This document shows positions 25,001-33,707 of a DNA stretch of 64,000 nt, piece by piece. The stretch's first letter is position 1. Each line of letters begins with the position of its first letter. Position numbers and translations under genes: made by a program. The notes under the pieces are model-generated. The model had not been told where the DNA came from. It worked only from the letters and a program-made list of their open reading frames with translations, and made no database searches. Location of the stretch: contig NZ_MSLS01000023.1 in the NCBI RefSeq assembly GCF_001940785.1, positions 1 to 64,000 on the forward strand, given 5' to 3'. The DNA is from Bacillus sp. MRMR6 (GTDB taxonomy: Bacteria > Bacillota > Bacilli > Bacillales > Cytobacillaceae).

Positions 25001-27868
25001 AATGAACAAACCAGTGAGCACAAGCAAATCAAGGTGACAAATGACCATGACCAATCGAGTTTACGCCTCAACGTGAACGAGGGCCAGATCCTTAACGGAC
25101 AAGTAATCCTAAAAGGAACCTCAGCTACGGACGCTCCTGCAGACGTAACCCTTTCCGTCGATGGAACGGAATTTGAGAGCGAAACGTATCAGTCCCTGGA
25201 ACGAACAGCTTATTTTGCCTTTGATGTTAACGGCCTTAATACGTACTTCCAGAACGCCGTTACCATGGGCGACGAAATTCTTTATCTCATGGATGGTGAC
25301 TGGTTAACACAATGGAAAACCTTCAGTATTCCAATTGTGCCCGACCGTTTGCAGCTTGGAGACAATGTACTAACGGTTCGGTCCGGTAATAAAGCAACGC
25401 CGTTTGACTTGGGATCGTTAGAAAACCGGGATGATTATGATTTGAAGAACGTCCGCCTTGTTCTTTCCGACGGAACCGTTTTAACCGATCCATCCAACTC
25501 TAATCCAACTCAAGTGTTAAAAATGAATGATGCCAACCCGTTTGTCGATTTTTATTTTACGATTAAAGAAGAGCATGCCCTTTCAAAAACAGTCAACTGG
25601 GATACCACTCTAATCCCGGACGGCGAACATTCAGTGCTAGTGAAGGATACAGATGAGGAAAAAGCAGTCAAGATTCTGGTTGATAACACGGCACCCGTTA
25701 TTGAATCGAATCTGACCGAGGGCAAGGAGTACAAAGGTGCGTTTATCATTGAAGCCAATGTGACGGATGCAATTGCCGGAGTAAAAACAGTAGAAACATT
25801 CCTTGATGATAAAAAAATCACCCTGCCATACGAAACGGCTTCATCGAAATTAAGCCCAGGGAACCATAAAGTAACCATCAAGGGAACCGATCACGCTGGG
25901 AACACCACAGAGTTAATCGTCCACTTCTCGGTTGTGAACGAAAATCCTGAGCAGCCTGAAGGGGTGTCACCCGCAAACGGTGAACATGTTTCCGGCGACC
26001 CGACACTAAAGGTAAAAGTAACCGATCCGACCGGAGATGAGGTCGACGTTACCTTCTACCAAGGCTATCAGTATGATGCCGGTATGCCAAGTGTGGTGAA
26101 AGGCTTTAAACATGCTTCTGATACAGAACCGCCGCAGTCAATGGCGCCAGTAGGTGAACAAGCTTTCACATCAGAAGATCAGTCACTTGTCAGTGCTGTA
26201 GACGGGAACTACTTAACCACTGATTCTGACACTCAATTCCCGTACCATCGTTTTGATGTCACGGTCGATGATTCAGTTGGCGCCGAGGACAAAGTTGAAC
26301 TCTATTGGAAGGGAAAATCACTCGAAGGCCGTAAAGTTTCGATGTATGCGTGGAACCACCAAGAAGGAGATTGGGCACTCATTGATTATCAAATCGCCGG
26401 AGTAAACGACTTTGAACTATCAGGAAATGTGGATGTAAGTGAGTTTATGAAGGACCAAAAAGTCAATGTTCTCATCCAGGATGAAATTCCAAGCACACCA
26501 GACGAATATGATTATACGTTTGTGTGGATGTCAGATACACAATACTATGCAGAAAGCTTCCCTTATATTTTTGACCGTCAAACACAGTGGATTGCGGAAA
26601 AACAGGACGAGATGAAAATCGAATACGTCTTCCATACTGGTGATTTGGTCAATGTTTCAACAGATGTCAGTCAATGGAATTATGCCGATCAATACATGGG
26701 CGTTCTTGATGAGCACCAAATTCCGTATGGTGTATTAGCTGGAAACCATGATGTGAACCAGGTCAATAACGACTACACGGATTATTACAAATACTTTGGT
26801 GCCGACCGTTTTGAAGATAAACCATATTATGGCGATTCTTATCTTAATAATCGCGGCCACTATGATTTAATTTCTGCAGGCGGAAACGATTATATTATGG
26901 TTTACCTTGGCTGGGGTGTGACGGATGAAGGAATTGCTTGGGTAAACGATGTCCTAGCTGCCCATCCAGACCGGAAAGCGATTTTAAGCTTTCATGAATA
27001 TTTACTGGCAACTGGAACGAGACATCCACTTGGAGAAAAACTATATAATGAAATCGTCGTTCCAAATGAAAACGTCATAGCTGTTTTAAGCGGCCATTAC
27101 CACGAGGCACAAACCTATATCAACGAGCTTGATGACAACGGTGATGGTACACCAGATCGGAAAGTGTACCAGATGCTTGCGGATTATCAAGCAGGACCTG
27201 AAGGCGGCCAAGGATATATGCGATTGCTCCATTTCGACCAGGACAATAACCGTGTCGTCGTAAATACGTATTCACCGTATTTAGATGACTATAATTACTA
27301 TGACACCGATGCCTATCCTGGAAAAGACGAATTTGTCATCGAATTAGATTTAGCTGCCGTCAACAAGCAAGTAGCAACAGACTACTTTGCAGTCAACGTC
27401 TTTAGTGATGCGGAAATTGGCAAAGATCAAGGTGTAGCGAGCGGGGAAACAGCCCAAACGATGTGGAAAGGCTTGACAGAAGGAGAAACGTATTCGTGGT
27501 ATGCAGTTGCAGAGGATGCCTTCACTGGACGAACAACGTCAGATATCTGGACGTTTGTAAAAGGCGAAAACGGCCAAGCTCCAGATCCAAATGATGGCGG
27601 CCAAGAGGGACCGCCAACAGAACCAGAACAACCTGGCCGTCCAGTTGACCCAATCGGACCCGGACCGGTCAATTCTGGCGGGGATTCAAACGGAGCACCG
27701 GGAGCTGACTCCAAACAGCCTAGTGGAAAAACTAATGCTGTGACTAAAAACGGAAACACCCTTCCGAACACCGCAACCAATCAATTTAACTATCTACTAA
27801 CCGGAACAGCTTTACTAATCGCCGGAGCACTATCCTTCCTGTTTGGAAGAAATAGAAAACAACAATAG
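22085..27868 (+). CDS. Cell-wall-anchored phosphoesterase with three lamin-tail domains (YvnB-like)
   Basis: 1927 residues, GTG start behind GAGGAGG. A signal peptide (KKTKRKSTHKKKG, hydrophobic core, ending near TFAEG) is followed by an acidic Glu/Gln-rich stretch (about 45-125). Three lamin-tail domains begin at about 128, 413 and 701 (LLITEIMPN, LLITEISPN, LLVTELVPD), each with YEYFE/YEFIE and followed by an Ig-like module (APVI-HTP pattern). Further beta domains fill about 960-1470. A calcineurin-like phosphoesterase domain spans about 1475-1760 with metal motifs SDTQYY, TGDLVN (1518), GNHDVN (1553), FHEY and SGHYHE (1669). Then come a fibronectin-like module, a Pro/Gly linker, the sortase motif LPNTA (1893), a membrane helix and RNRKQQ. 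It should act on the cell surface on phosphoesters or nucleic acids; no sortase gene is in the window. Confidence 0.88.
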   Translation: MKKTKRKSTHKKKGLAVTASLVIFASNLSLSVPSQVTFAEGNSTGTVIQENENEVQVISPPTPTEEMPQTTVDQQNMEEQTIEEQQEITSEPLEEDPESVETQQSAVPEPQEDIIEKQEVDYQSLPSLLITEIMPNNAGADDYEYFEVYNNTNQPVLLDHFTFSLRYTDGSGTADVDMTFAPVTLEPKETMVFWHNSNHKTVEDFNSHYQTNVPTDKMVQIDGAPNFYNGGNRAVVIKDTNGNDLVLANYLLDDIASGLVVQYQYPANGIEMTKLATKTQPTPGTLVPEQVPAQEVITAGHQAPVITHTPVTEANNSDDLVISAQITDDHDDLSASVYYQTEPGTDFIKIKMAQVANQTYEAIIPRNSLTTNKLSYYIEASDQNNRVAFSKENPMEVAIKTPEKIDYNAIPPLLITEISPNSAGGGTDYYEYFELHNNSDQPQVLTNYSFIYYYTDTGKELPFQIPATTIEPGETLVFWFNNGQKMLAEFNQHFQTALTANQVIEFTDTFPGFANGGNRALVLKNQQGAEVISASYLGSDNDNTGAGIQYKFPFSGTVMEKLQGLAAPMPGSTSSDQVPEVPVHIPEPAKDTVAPVIDHTPVQESEAFLPIKIEAKVTDNLSVPLVTLYYKEQTAEHFTVLSMNPSPEDANLFTAEIPAASVSDDVTYYIEATDGANVETSTENTILVKEQNIDYNKVPYLLVTELVPDSSNVGTADGYEFIEIYNNSNKEINFKDYKLYYRYGTDPGTDVVWPSVPEEVTIPAGETLTFWIINDQNTEKTVADFNAHYGENLVENQNIVRIYTGGMANSSMRGLVIGTNTHKEIALAYYNDAPNVDDTIANKGIMYSYPLDQSTQQNKLMIDNASPGKVEANQVPKQRVQLPEDTLAPIIDNRTAITETSEKENIRIVADVKDDQEVKSVRLFYKISGQSDYQMQILQKDTHDSLYHSIIPSPEIIGKEEVDYYFVASDGTNEQTSEHKQIKVTNDHDQSSLRLNVNEGQILNGQVILKGTSATDAPADVTLSVDGTEFESETYQSLERTAYFAFDVNGLNTYFQNAVTMGDEILYLMDGDWLTQWKTFSIPIVPDRLQLGDNVLTVRSGNKATPFDLGSLENRDDYDLKNVRLVLSDGTVLTDPSNSNPTQVLKMNDANPFVDFYFTIKEEHALSKTVNWDTTLIPDGEHSVLVKDTDEEKAVKILVDNTAPVIESNLTEGKEYKGAFIIEANVTDAIAGVKTVETFLDDKKITLPYETASSKLSPGNHKVTIKGTDHAGNTTELIVHFSVVNENPEQPEGVSPANGEHVSGDPTLKVKVTDPTGDEVDVTFYQGYQYDAGMPSVVKGFKHASDTEPPQSMAPVGEQAFTSEDQSLVSAVDGNYLTTDSDTQFPYHRFDVTVDDSVGAEDKVELYWKGKSLEGRKVSMYAWNHQEGDWALIDYQIAGVNDFELSGNVDVSEFMKDQKVNVLIQDEIPSTPDEYDYTFVWMSDTQYYAESFPYIFDRQTQWIAEKQDEMKIEYVFHTGDLVNVSTDVSQWNYADQYMGVLDEHQIPYGVLAGNHDVNQVNNDYTDYYKYFGADRFEDKPYYGDSYLNNRGHYDLISAGGNDYIMVYLGWGVTDEGIAWVNDVLAAHPDRKAILSFHEYLLATGTRHPLGEKLYNEIVVPNENVIAVLSGHYHEAQTYINELDDNGDGTPDRKVYQMLADYQAGPEGGQGYMRLLHFDQDNNRVVVNTYSPYLDDYNYYDTDAYPGKDEFVIELDLAAVNKQVATDYFAVNVFSDAEIGKDQGVASGETAQTMWKGLTEGETYSWYAVAEDAFTGRTTSDIWTFVKGENGQAPDPNDGGQEGPPTEPEQPGRPVDPIGPGPVNSGGDSNGAPGADSKQPSGKTNAVTKNGNTLPNTATNQFNYLLTGTALLIAGALSFLFGRNRKQQ

Positions 27869-27881
27869 CAAATCATTCAAC

Positions 27882-27925
27882 CCGAATAAAGGACATGTAA
27901 AGTGCCCTTTATTCGGCTTTTTTTG
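27882..27925 (+). terminator. Rho-independent terminator of the surface phosphoesterase gene
   Basis: CCGAATAAAGG (27882-27892) pairs with CCTTTATTCGG (27906-27916), followed by CTTTTTTTG. It is 14 bp behind the stop codon. Confidence 0.92.
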
Positions 27926-28301
27926 TACAGCAAAATAAATAGATGGTTAAAAGCTCTCGAAAAAGATGGACTATAGTTGGGAGTTAATCGGAGTGGCAAG
28001 CAGGCAACAGGATATGATATTAAGCCAATTCTGGAACGAATACAATATAAACTCCGATTAATTGATTGAACGAATTCAACAGGAGCTTACTTTAAGTAGA
28101 GAAACATCAAGGACCGAATCTAAGGTCCTTGATGTATATTTGATTATCAATCAATATTCTTTAACAGAGCCAATTCTCTGAGGAAACATGAAAAATGTGC
28201 ACCTCTCTTTGGGTTGCCTAAAAGAGATGCCTATACGAAATTTTTGAGTAAGGACTTAAAATTTTCGTTCATACTAGGAGAACCGTCCCTGCGTCACCCT
28301 A
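27926..28301. other. Intergenic stretch with hairpin and half repeat, no gene seen
   Basis: A strong 12-bp hairpin ACATCAAGGACC/GGTCCTTGATGT lies at 28104-28135 without a clear T-run. A long-range inverted match (AGTTAATCGGAGT near 27981 and ACTCCGATTAATT near 28050) precedes it. A half copy of the repeat, GAGAACCGTCCCTGCG at 28278-28293, ends 9 bp before the azoreductase stop. No open frame here looks like a gene; it may be decayed DNA. Confidence 0.6.
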
Positions 28302-28934
28302 TTAAACTGCTACTGCTGATAGTTTTCTAGCAGCTTCTTTTACTTTTTCTAGTCCTTCTGCAATAATGTCTGCCGCTTGTGCTGGCATTGCGTTGTGGCC
28401 CTCGATGATGACTTCATCTACGATTTCCATTCCGAAGACTCCGCCTACAACGTTCTTAATGTAAGTCGCTGCCATTTCCATTGGTGCTGCTTCTGGTGTT
28501 GAGTAAATACCACCGCGCGCACTTAGGATTACTGCCTTTTTGTCTGTCATTAACTGTACCAGTTGGCCATTTACGTCATATTTGAAAGTGAAACCTGCTT
28601 GGTACACATAATCGATAAACGTTTGTAATGGTGCTGGGATTGTTAGGTTCCATAATGGAAACGCGAATACAACTAAATCAGCCGCTGTAAGAGCATCCAT
28701 TGCTTTTTGTTTTGCTGCAAGAAGTCGTTTTTCTAAATCTGTCATCTCTTCGCCTGATTGTACTTTTCCAAATGCATTGAATAAGTCTTGACCAAAGTAA
28801 GGCATATCTTCAGTAAATACATCAAAAGTTGTTACATTTGCACCTTCTATATTATCCATAAAAGTTTCATACATTTTACTCGAAACAGCGTCTGACGCTG
28901 GACGATTATTTGCTTTTACTACCAATATATTCAT
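28302..28934 (-). CDS. azoR: FMN-dependent NADH-azoreductase
   Basis: 210 residues of the flavodoxin-like AzoR/AcpD family. FAFPLWNLTIPAPLQTFIDYV binds FMN at the dimer face, and the N-terminal VKANNRPASDAVSSKM is the phosphate-binding loop. LSARGGIYSTPEA completes the flavin site. The enzyme reduces azo dyes and quinones with NADH in the cytoplasm; the physiological role is probably quinone or electrophile detoxification. ATG start preceded by AAAAGGGGA. It stands alone, with a half repeat right behind the stop codon. Confidence 0.92.
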   Translation of the reverse strand: MNILVVKANNRPASDAVSSKMYETFMDNIEGANVTTFDVFTEDMPYFGQDLFNAFGKVQSGEEMTDLEKRLLAAKQKAMDALTAADLVVFAFPLWNLTIPAPLQTFIDYVYQAGFTFKYDVNGQLVQLMTDKKAVILSARGGIYSTPEAAPMEMAATYIKNVVGGVFGMEIVDEVIIEGHNAMPAQAADIIAEGLEKVKEAARKLSAVAV

Positions 28935-29043
28935 TTATATAAATCCCCTTTTACATATCTTAAACTAGATACTTTCAATTCAAATATCTTGAATAAACAA
29001 TATATAAATATAATAGATTTGTCAAAGAAAGTGCACGGGAAGT

Positions 29044-29139
29044 GCACGGGGACGGTTCTACTGCATTTTAATGAGTTAGGTAGATAAGAAGGGAAAAGGT
29101 GATGGTTTTTTGCACATCGCGGTGCACGAAACATCACCT
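29044..29139. repeat. Half GGGACGGTTCT repeat plus terminator-like hairpin
   Basis: GCACGGGGACGGTTCTACTGC (29044-29064) is followed after 32 bp by a hairpin AGGTGATG.../...CATCACCT (29097-29139) with inner GTGCAC-type stem. This copies the layout at 3969-4080 (arm, then hairpin), but the second arm is absent. Read leftwards the hairpin is followed by TTTTCCC. No gene end is nearby. Confidence 0.7.
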
Positions 29140-29609
29140 AATTTATACACTAATGCCAAGCACAAATAACTGCCCCTCACTTGATAAAAAACGATTCTTC
29201 TAATACAAAGGGACAGTAAAGCAAGGAAGTATCTCATCATTACTAACAATACCTTCGAATATTTTATCATTTTCATTAACATGGTCCCCCAAAATCCCAC
29301 TATAAGGAATAATATTGCCTAATAGGAGAATTATATTAGGACACCTAGATAAAACACCGATCTAAAAAGAGACTACTTATCGTTTGTGGTCTCTTTTATT
29401 TTATTCTTTGCAAATAAATTAAAATATTTACCGTTAAAAATACAAATAATATCCATACCATTCTTTTTCTTTTGGCCATTCAGAAACTAGGTCCTTTTCG
29501 CCAAATATTTTTGAACAAGCAGAATGCCATTATGTATTCTTCCAATCCAGCTTCATTGCTTTTGATAAACTTGTTTAAATAGTGCATTCATTTTTTATAT
29601 AATAAAGGC
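29140..29609. other. Intergenic stretch with an orphan rightward terminator
   Basis: At 29364-29404 AAAAGAGAC pairs with GTCTCTTTT and is followed by ATTTTATTC, a good plus-strand terminator, yet no plus-strand gene precedes it. On the minus strand a 27-codon frame for a single hydrophobic segment (near 29402-29484) lacks a ribosome site. I read this stretch as the remains of deleted genes. Confidence 0.5.
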
Positions 29610-29646
29610 AAAAGGAAGCAGGAGAACCGTCCCCTTGCTTCCTTTT
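29610..29646 (-). terminator. Repeat-derived terminator of the ROK gene
   Basis: AAAAGGAAGCA and TGCTTCCTTTT flank GGAGAACCGTCCCC. The outer arms pair to give an 11-bp stem directly behind the ROK stop codon, followed leftwards by GCCTTTATTATA. Here a half copy of the GGGACGGTTCT family has become the loop of a different hairpin. Confidence 0.65.
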
Positions 29647-30868
29647 AATTATCTGTTTTAAACAGTTTGTGTAATACTAGTGTGACTGCTCCTAGGACCA
29701 TTCCTGTTTTTCCTAGTGTTGAACAAACGACGTTAATTTCCTCGTGGGGACTTTTAAATGTGTATTTTTCAATCATTTTTTTGAGTGGGGATACAATAAA
29801 ATCTCCTTGTTCAAAAATATATCCTTCTAAAATGAGTCTGGATGGCTTAAGAATATTTATCATATTAGCTGCCGCTAACCCGAGCGAGCGCGCGCTTTCT
29901 TCTAAGATCGATACAGCAAAGAGATCGCCTTCCTTGGCTGCTTTAAAAATCATTTTTAACGTGAGTTTATTCTTGCCATCCTTTATCCATTGGGAAAGAA
30001 TGGAATCTTGATGATTAGTTAACTCACTTTCCACTTTTTTAACAATAGCAGCTTCTGAGGCATATGCTTCTAAACAGCCATGATTCCCGCACTCACATTT
30101 TGGGCCATTTACTTCAATAATCGTATGTCCAATCTCCCCGCCCGTATTAAAAGGGCTTTTATAGATTTCATCTTTAATAAAGATCCCGGAACCGATACCT
30201 AGCCCGACACTAAGGCAGATGAAATCTGAGAGATCTTGTCCTTGTCCAAACCAGCTTTCTGCTATCGCTAACGCACGAACATCATTCTCAACCATGACAG
30301 GAAGCTTAAATTCTTTTTCCAAGGTTTCCTTTATGGGAATATTCTCTAGATGCAAATGCGGAGAAAAGATGGCGACACCTTCATCCGGGTCAACTAACCC
30401 GTGCATAGCAAAACCAATTCCCAGAATTAAATCACTTTCAATCCGTGAACGTTTTAGTACATCATGGATATTATTGATAATCATGTCCATAAATTCATCT
30501 TTTGACGGAAGTTCGGTCATTTCCTTACTGTAATCCGTTACAATTTTTCCATCCATTGTACTCATAACAACTCGTACAACCTCAGCGGCAGCATAAACCC
30601 CGATAATATAATAGGCCGAGTAATTAATCCGCAGCAGAAACGGCTTTCTGCCGCCCGCCACCGTTGAATTAGCAGCCTCTTCCTCTGTAATCAGGTTTTT
30701 TTCAATTAATTCACTGACCATTGTACTGACCGTTGGTTTCGTCAGCTTGGTTAATTTAGCAATATCGGCTCTCGAAATCGGTTCTTTTAAACGAATCGTG
30801 TTTAAAACCGTTGATTGATTATGCTGTTTCATTCGTTCGAAGCTTCCGGTTTTACTATCGTTGCTCAC
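29645..30868 (-). CDS. ROK-family transcriptional repressor (XylR/NagC type)
   Basis: 407 residues. An N-terminal winged HTH (ISRADIAKLTKLTKPTVSTMVSELIEKN, about 30-60) is joined to a ROK sugar-binding domain: IGIGFAMHGLVD, ENDVRALAIAESWFGQG, SVGLGIGSGIF, GGEIGHTIIE and the zinc motif CECGNHGCLEAY. Such repressors release DNA on binding a sugar. It lies behind the GH2/ABC operon, separated by a terminator, and is its most likely regulator. The inverted repeat at 36083-36107 in front of the binding-protein gene is a candidate operator. Confidence 0.87.
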   Translation of the reverse strand: MSNDSKTGSFERMKQHNQSTVLNTIRLKEPISRADIAKLTKLTKPTVSTMVSELIEKNLITEEEAANSTVAGGRKPFLLRINYSAYYIIGVYAAAEVVRVVMSTMDGKIVTDYSKEMTELPSKDEFMDMIINNIHDVLKRSRIESDLILGIGFAMHGLVDPDEGVAIFSPHLHLENIPIKETLEKEFKLPVMVENDVRALAIAESWFGQGQDLSDFICLSVGLGIGSGIFIKDEIYKSPFNTGGEIGHTIIEVNGPKCECGNHGCLEAYASEAAIVKKVESELTNHQDSILSQWIKDGKNKLTLKMIFKAAKEGDLFAVSILEESARSLGLAAANMINILKPSRLILEGYIFEQGDFIVSPLKKMIEKYTFKSPHEEINVVCSTLGKTGMVLGAVTLVLHKLFKTDN

Positions 30869-30947
30869 GAAACTTCACCCCTTTTCTAGAACCGGATTAC
30901 CAGTTTTTTAACGGTAACGTCAAGCTCTTTCCTACCAGTCATTTAAT

Positions 30948-31003
30948 AAAAAAACCTTTCTAAAAGGACGCTCCTCGCTAAATTCGCGCCTTTTTTAGAA
31001 AGG
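30948..31003 (-). terminator. Terminator of the GH2/ABC operon
   Basis: Leftwards, CCTTTCTAAAAAAGGCGCG pairs with CGTCCTTTTAGAAAGG around a short loop, followed by TTTTTTT. It is 17 bp behind the GH2 stop codon. Confidence 0.9.
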
Positions 31004-31019
31004 ATTCTATCATGTCTTG

Positions 31020-32819
31020 TTATTTAATAATATCGGAATGCCACATATCGTTGATTTCTTTGATCTTCGATAGCTCACATTTTGGTTCTCTGTTATAGGA
31101 TAATAACCCGTTTATTTCTTGTTCAACATCTGTTAACTGGGTATAGCAAAAGCCGTGCAGTGCCTTTGAAGCATAAACCGCATCCATGATTCTAAGATAA
31201 TCAGCGGTAAATTCCTGCTCATCTTTTACGGATGTATAGCCCCAGCCATTGTCCTCGCCGACCTTGAAGCCAATGCCGCCAAATTCAGTTAACAGGATCG
31301 GTTCACCTTTATGCTCAAAGCCGTCAGCATAAATTCCTCGTCTTGCTGGCTTGGACTGCAGGAGAGCTTCTTTCGTCGAAAGGGACTCCCTAAAGTCCTC
31401 GTATTTGTCCGTTTCATTCGCTGAACCGTGGTTGTAATTATGAATCGCGCAAATATCGGTTACCGTCTGTTCCCAACCATCATTCGATATCACCAAGCGT
31501 GTTGGATCAAGAGAATGGATGAGATGGTACAACGCTAACGAATGGTGCTGTTGCTGTTTATTCCCTTTAATAAATGGAACTCCCCAGCTTTCGTTTACCG
31601 GAACCCAGGCGACAATTGACGGATGATTATAATCACGTTCAATGATTTCAATCCATTCCTTCGTCAATCTGGCAGCGGCATCCTCACTAAAAGAAGCTGA
31701 GGCAGCACATTCCCCCCAAACAAGGAAACCTAGTTGGTCTGCCCAATAAAGGAAGCGTGGATCTTCTACTTTTTGATGTTTTCTACATCCATTAAAGCCC
31801 ATTTCTATTGCAAGTGCAATATCTTTTTTCAGGTCCTCGTCCGTTGGGGCTGTCAACAATCCCTCTGGCCAATAGCCTTGGTCTAGGACTAGTTTCTGAT
31901 AGTATGGCTTGTTATTCAGGTAGACCATTCCATTTTCACTATGAACCTTTCTCATGCCAAAATAAGAATCAATCTCGTCATAGACCGTTTCTTCATCTTT
32001 TAAAGTGGCCTTGAAAGTAAACAGGTTTGGATTTTCTGGTGACCAGTTCCAGCCGTCATGGTGGAACGCTGTTCTGAATACCTTTCGATTATACAGATTG
32101 ATTGAGCGTTTATTATAAACTTCAAACACTTCAACGGTATCTTTGGCGATCCTTTCGCCCTTAAAGCTAATTTCGATGTCTACTTTCTTGTTCGTACATT
32201 CACCCGCTACCTCGAACTCAAGGGTAATATCTCCACGGTCAATATCTGGCGTTAACCTAAGTTTCGAGATACTTGTCTGGCATAACGGCTCCAGCCAGAC
32301 GGTTTGCCAAATACCAGTGGTACGGGTATACCAAATGGAATCTGATTTTTCAACCCAAAATTGCTTTCCACGAGGAATGGTCTCATCTGTTGAAGGGTCT
32401 TCCACTCTTACAACCAGACTTTCCTTACCCCAAGTTAAATAATCGGTAATATCAAGAGAGAAGCTTACATGCCCTCCTTCATGGAAACCGGCAAACTGCC
32501 CGTTCACATAGATCCATGCCCGGTAATCTACTGCACCGAAGTGTAAAACGACATTCTGTTGATTCCAGCCAGCCGGAACCGTAAATTCCCTACGGTACCA
32601 CACATGATCGTGGAAAGTTGGATCATGGATGCCGCTTAACTTTGTTTGATACGCAAACGGAACCGTAATTTTTCGATCAAATGCACTTTCTTTTTGAAAC
32701 CATTTTTCCTTTACACCAATGTTTTTATCATCAAAGGCGAAATCCCATTCGCCATTTAAATTTAGCCAATCTTTTCTAACCAGTTGCGGTCTTGGATATT
32801 CATTACGAGGTACTGACAT
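31020..32819 (-). CDS. Glycoside hydrolase family 2 (beta-glycosidase), cytoplasmic
   Basis: 599 residues in the three core GH2 domains: jelly-roll (about 15-185, WYRREFTVP, AVDYRAWIYVNGQFAGFHEGG), Ig-like (190-290) and TIM barrel (290-595). Acid/base is E410 in WVPVNESWG and nucleophile E512 in LLTEFGGIGF. It lacks the extra C-terminal domains of the 5990-8314 enzyme and is at the short end for GH2, similar to beta-glucuronidase-sized members. No signal peptide. Last gene of the operon with binding protein and two permeases, so it cleaves what that transporter imports. Confidence 0.88.
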   Translation of the reverse strand: MSVPRNEYPRPQLVRKDWLNLNGEWDFAFDDKNIGVKEKWFQKESAFDRKITVPFAYQTKLSGIHDPTFHDHVWYRREFTVPAGWNQQNVVLHFGAVDYRAWIYVNGQFAGFHEGGHVSFSLDITDYLTWGKESLVVRVEDPSTDETIPRGKQFWVEKSDSIWYTRTTGIWQTVWLEPLCQTSISKLRLTPDIDRGDITLEFEVAGECTNKKVDIEISFKGERIAKDTVEVFEVYNKRSINLYNRKVFRTAFHHDGWNWSPENPNLFTFKATLKDEETVYDEIDSYFGMRKVHSENGMVYLNNKPYYQKLVLDQGYWPEGLLTAPTDEDLKKDIALAIEMGFNGCRKHQKVEDPRFLYWADQLGFLVWGECAASASFSEDAAARLTKEWIEIIERDYNHPSIVAWVPVNESWGVPFIKGNKQQQHHSLALYHLIHSLDPTRLVISNDGWEQTVTDICAIHNYNHGSANETDKYEDFRESLSTKEALLQSKPARRGIYADGFEHKGEPILLTEFGGIGFKVGEDNGWGYTSVKDEQEFTADYLRIMDAVYASKALHGFCYTQLTDVEQEINGLLSYNREPKCELSKIKEINDMWHSDIIK

Positions 32820-32870
32820 GATGTGTGCTCATTCCTTCCTAACGGTTTTGTCTCCCAAAAATTTAAGAAT

Positions 32871-33701
32871 CTATTTAATTCCGCTTTGATTCACACCTTT
32901 AATAAAGGAGCGCTGGCCAATGATAAACAATAGAACGGCCGGAATCGTTGCGATTGATGTTAGTGCCATCAACCTTCCCGGTGAAGAAACGAAGCTTCCT
33001 TGCTGCATGATGGCAATCCCTGTTGTGATCGTTCTCATTTCAGGAGAGTTCGTTGTGACGAGTGGCCATAAAAAGTCATTATAGATACCCATAAAGGTAA
33101 AGATGGCTAATGTCCAGATAACAGGACGAGAAGAAGGCAGGACAACCTTCACGAATACTTGCCACTTGTTTGCACCATCCAGGAACGCCGCTTCTTCCAG
33201 CTCCTTAGGAAATCCGCGAAAATATTGATAAAGTAGGAATACGCCAAAGGCATTTGCAGAGTACGGAAGAATTAATACCGCATATGTGTCCAAAAGACCT
33301 AGTGCATTGAATTCCATATATAATGGCAAAAATGTAATCACCCACGGAATCGTCAATGATCCAATAAAAATGCTGATAAGTGTCTTTTTAAACGGGACAT
33401 CAAGACGGGCCAGTCCATATGCTGCCAACGTATCGACGGAAAGGACAATCATCGTACCGACAAACCCGACAAACAGTGAGTTACCCATCCATTTCAATAC
33501 CGGTGTATCGGTATTTCCAGCTAATGTATACTGATAATTTTCAAGCGTGAATACTTCCGGCAGCCATTTGATCCCTGCCGTGAAGGCTTCTTGATCCGTC
33601 TTAAAGGAAGTAGCCAGCATCCATAAAATCGGAACAATAAAGATCAAGCCTATGAGGACTGCTAAAATTACGATGAATGTCTTAAATGTTTTACTTTCCA
33701 T
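32871..33701 (-). CDS. Carbohydrate ABC transporter permease (MalG-like, CUT1)
   Basis: 276 residues with six predicted helices. The cytoplasmic EAA loop EEAAFLDGANKWQVFVKVVLP (about 185-205) contacts the ATPase. The N-terminal IFIVPILWMLATSFKTDQEAF and the end RSFIKGVNQSGIK are typical of MalG-type permeases. It is 6 bp from the MalF-like gene. No ATPase gene is in the operon; a shared MsmX-type ATPase elsewhere is the usual Bacillus solution (inference). Confidence 0.9.
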   Translation of the reverse strand: MESKTFKTFIVILAVLIGLIFIVPILWMLATSFKTDQEAFTAGIKWLPEVFTLENYQYTLAGNTDTPVLKWMGNSLFVGFVGTMIVLSVDTLAAYGLARLDVPFKKTLISIFIGSLTIPWVITFLPLYMEFNALGLLDTYAVLILPYSANAFGVFLLYQYFRGFPKELEEAAFLDGANKWQVFVKVVLPSSRPVIWTLAIFTFMGIYNDFLWPLVTTNSPEMRTITTGIAIMQQGSFVSSPGRLMALTSIATIPAVLLFIIGQRSFIKGVNQSGIK

Positions 33702-33707
33702 GCTGGT

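Noticed and set aside
29076-29300. 74-codon minus-strand frame
   Set aside because: It runs through the repeat hairpin at 29097-29139 and lacks a credible start.
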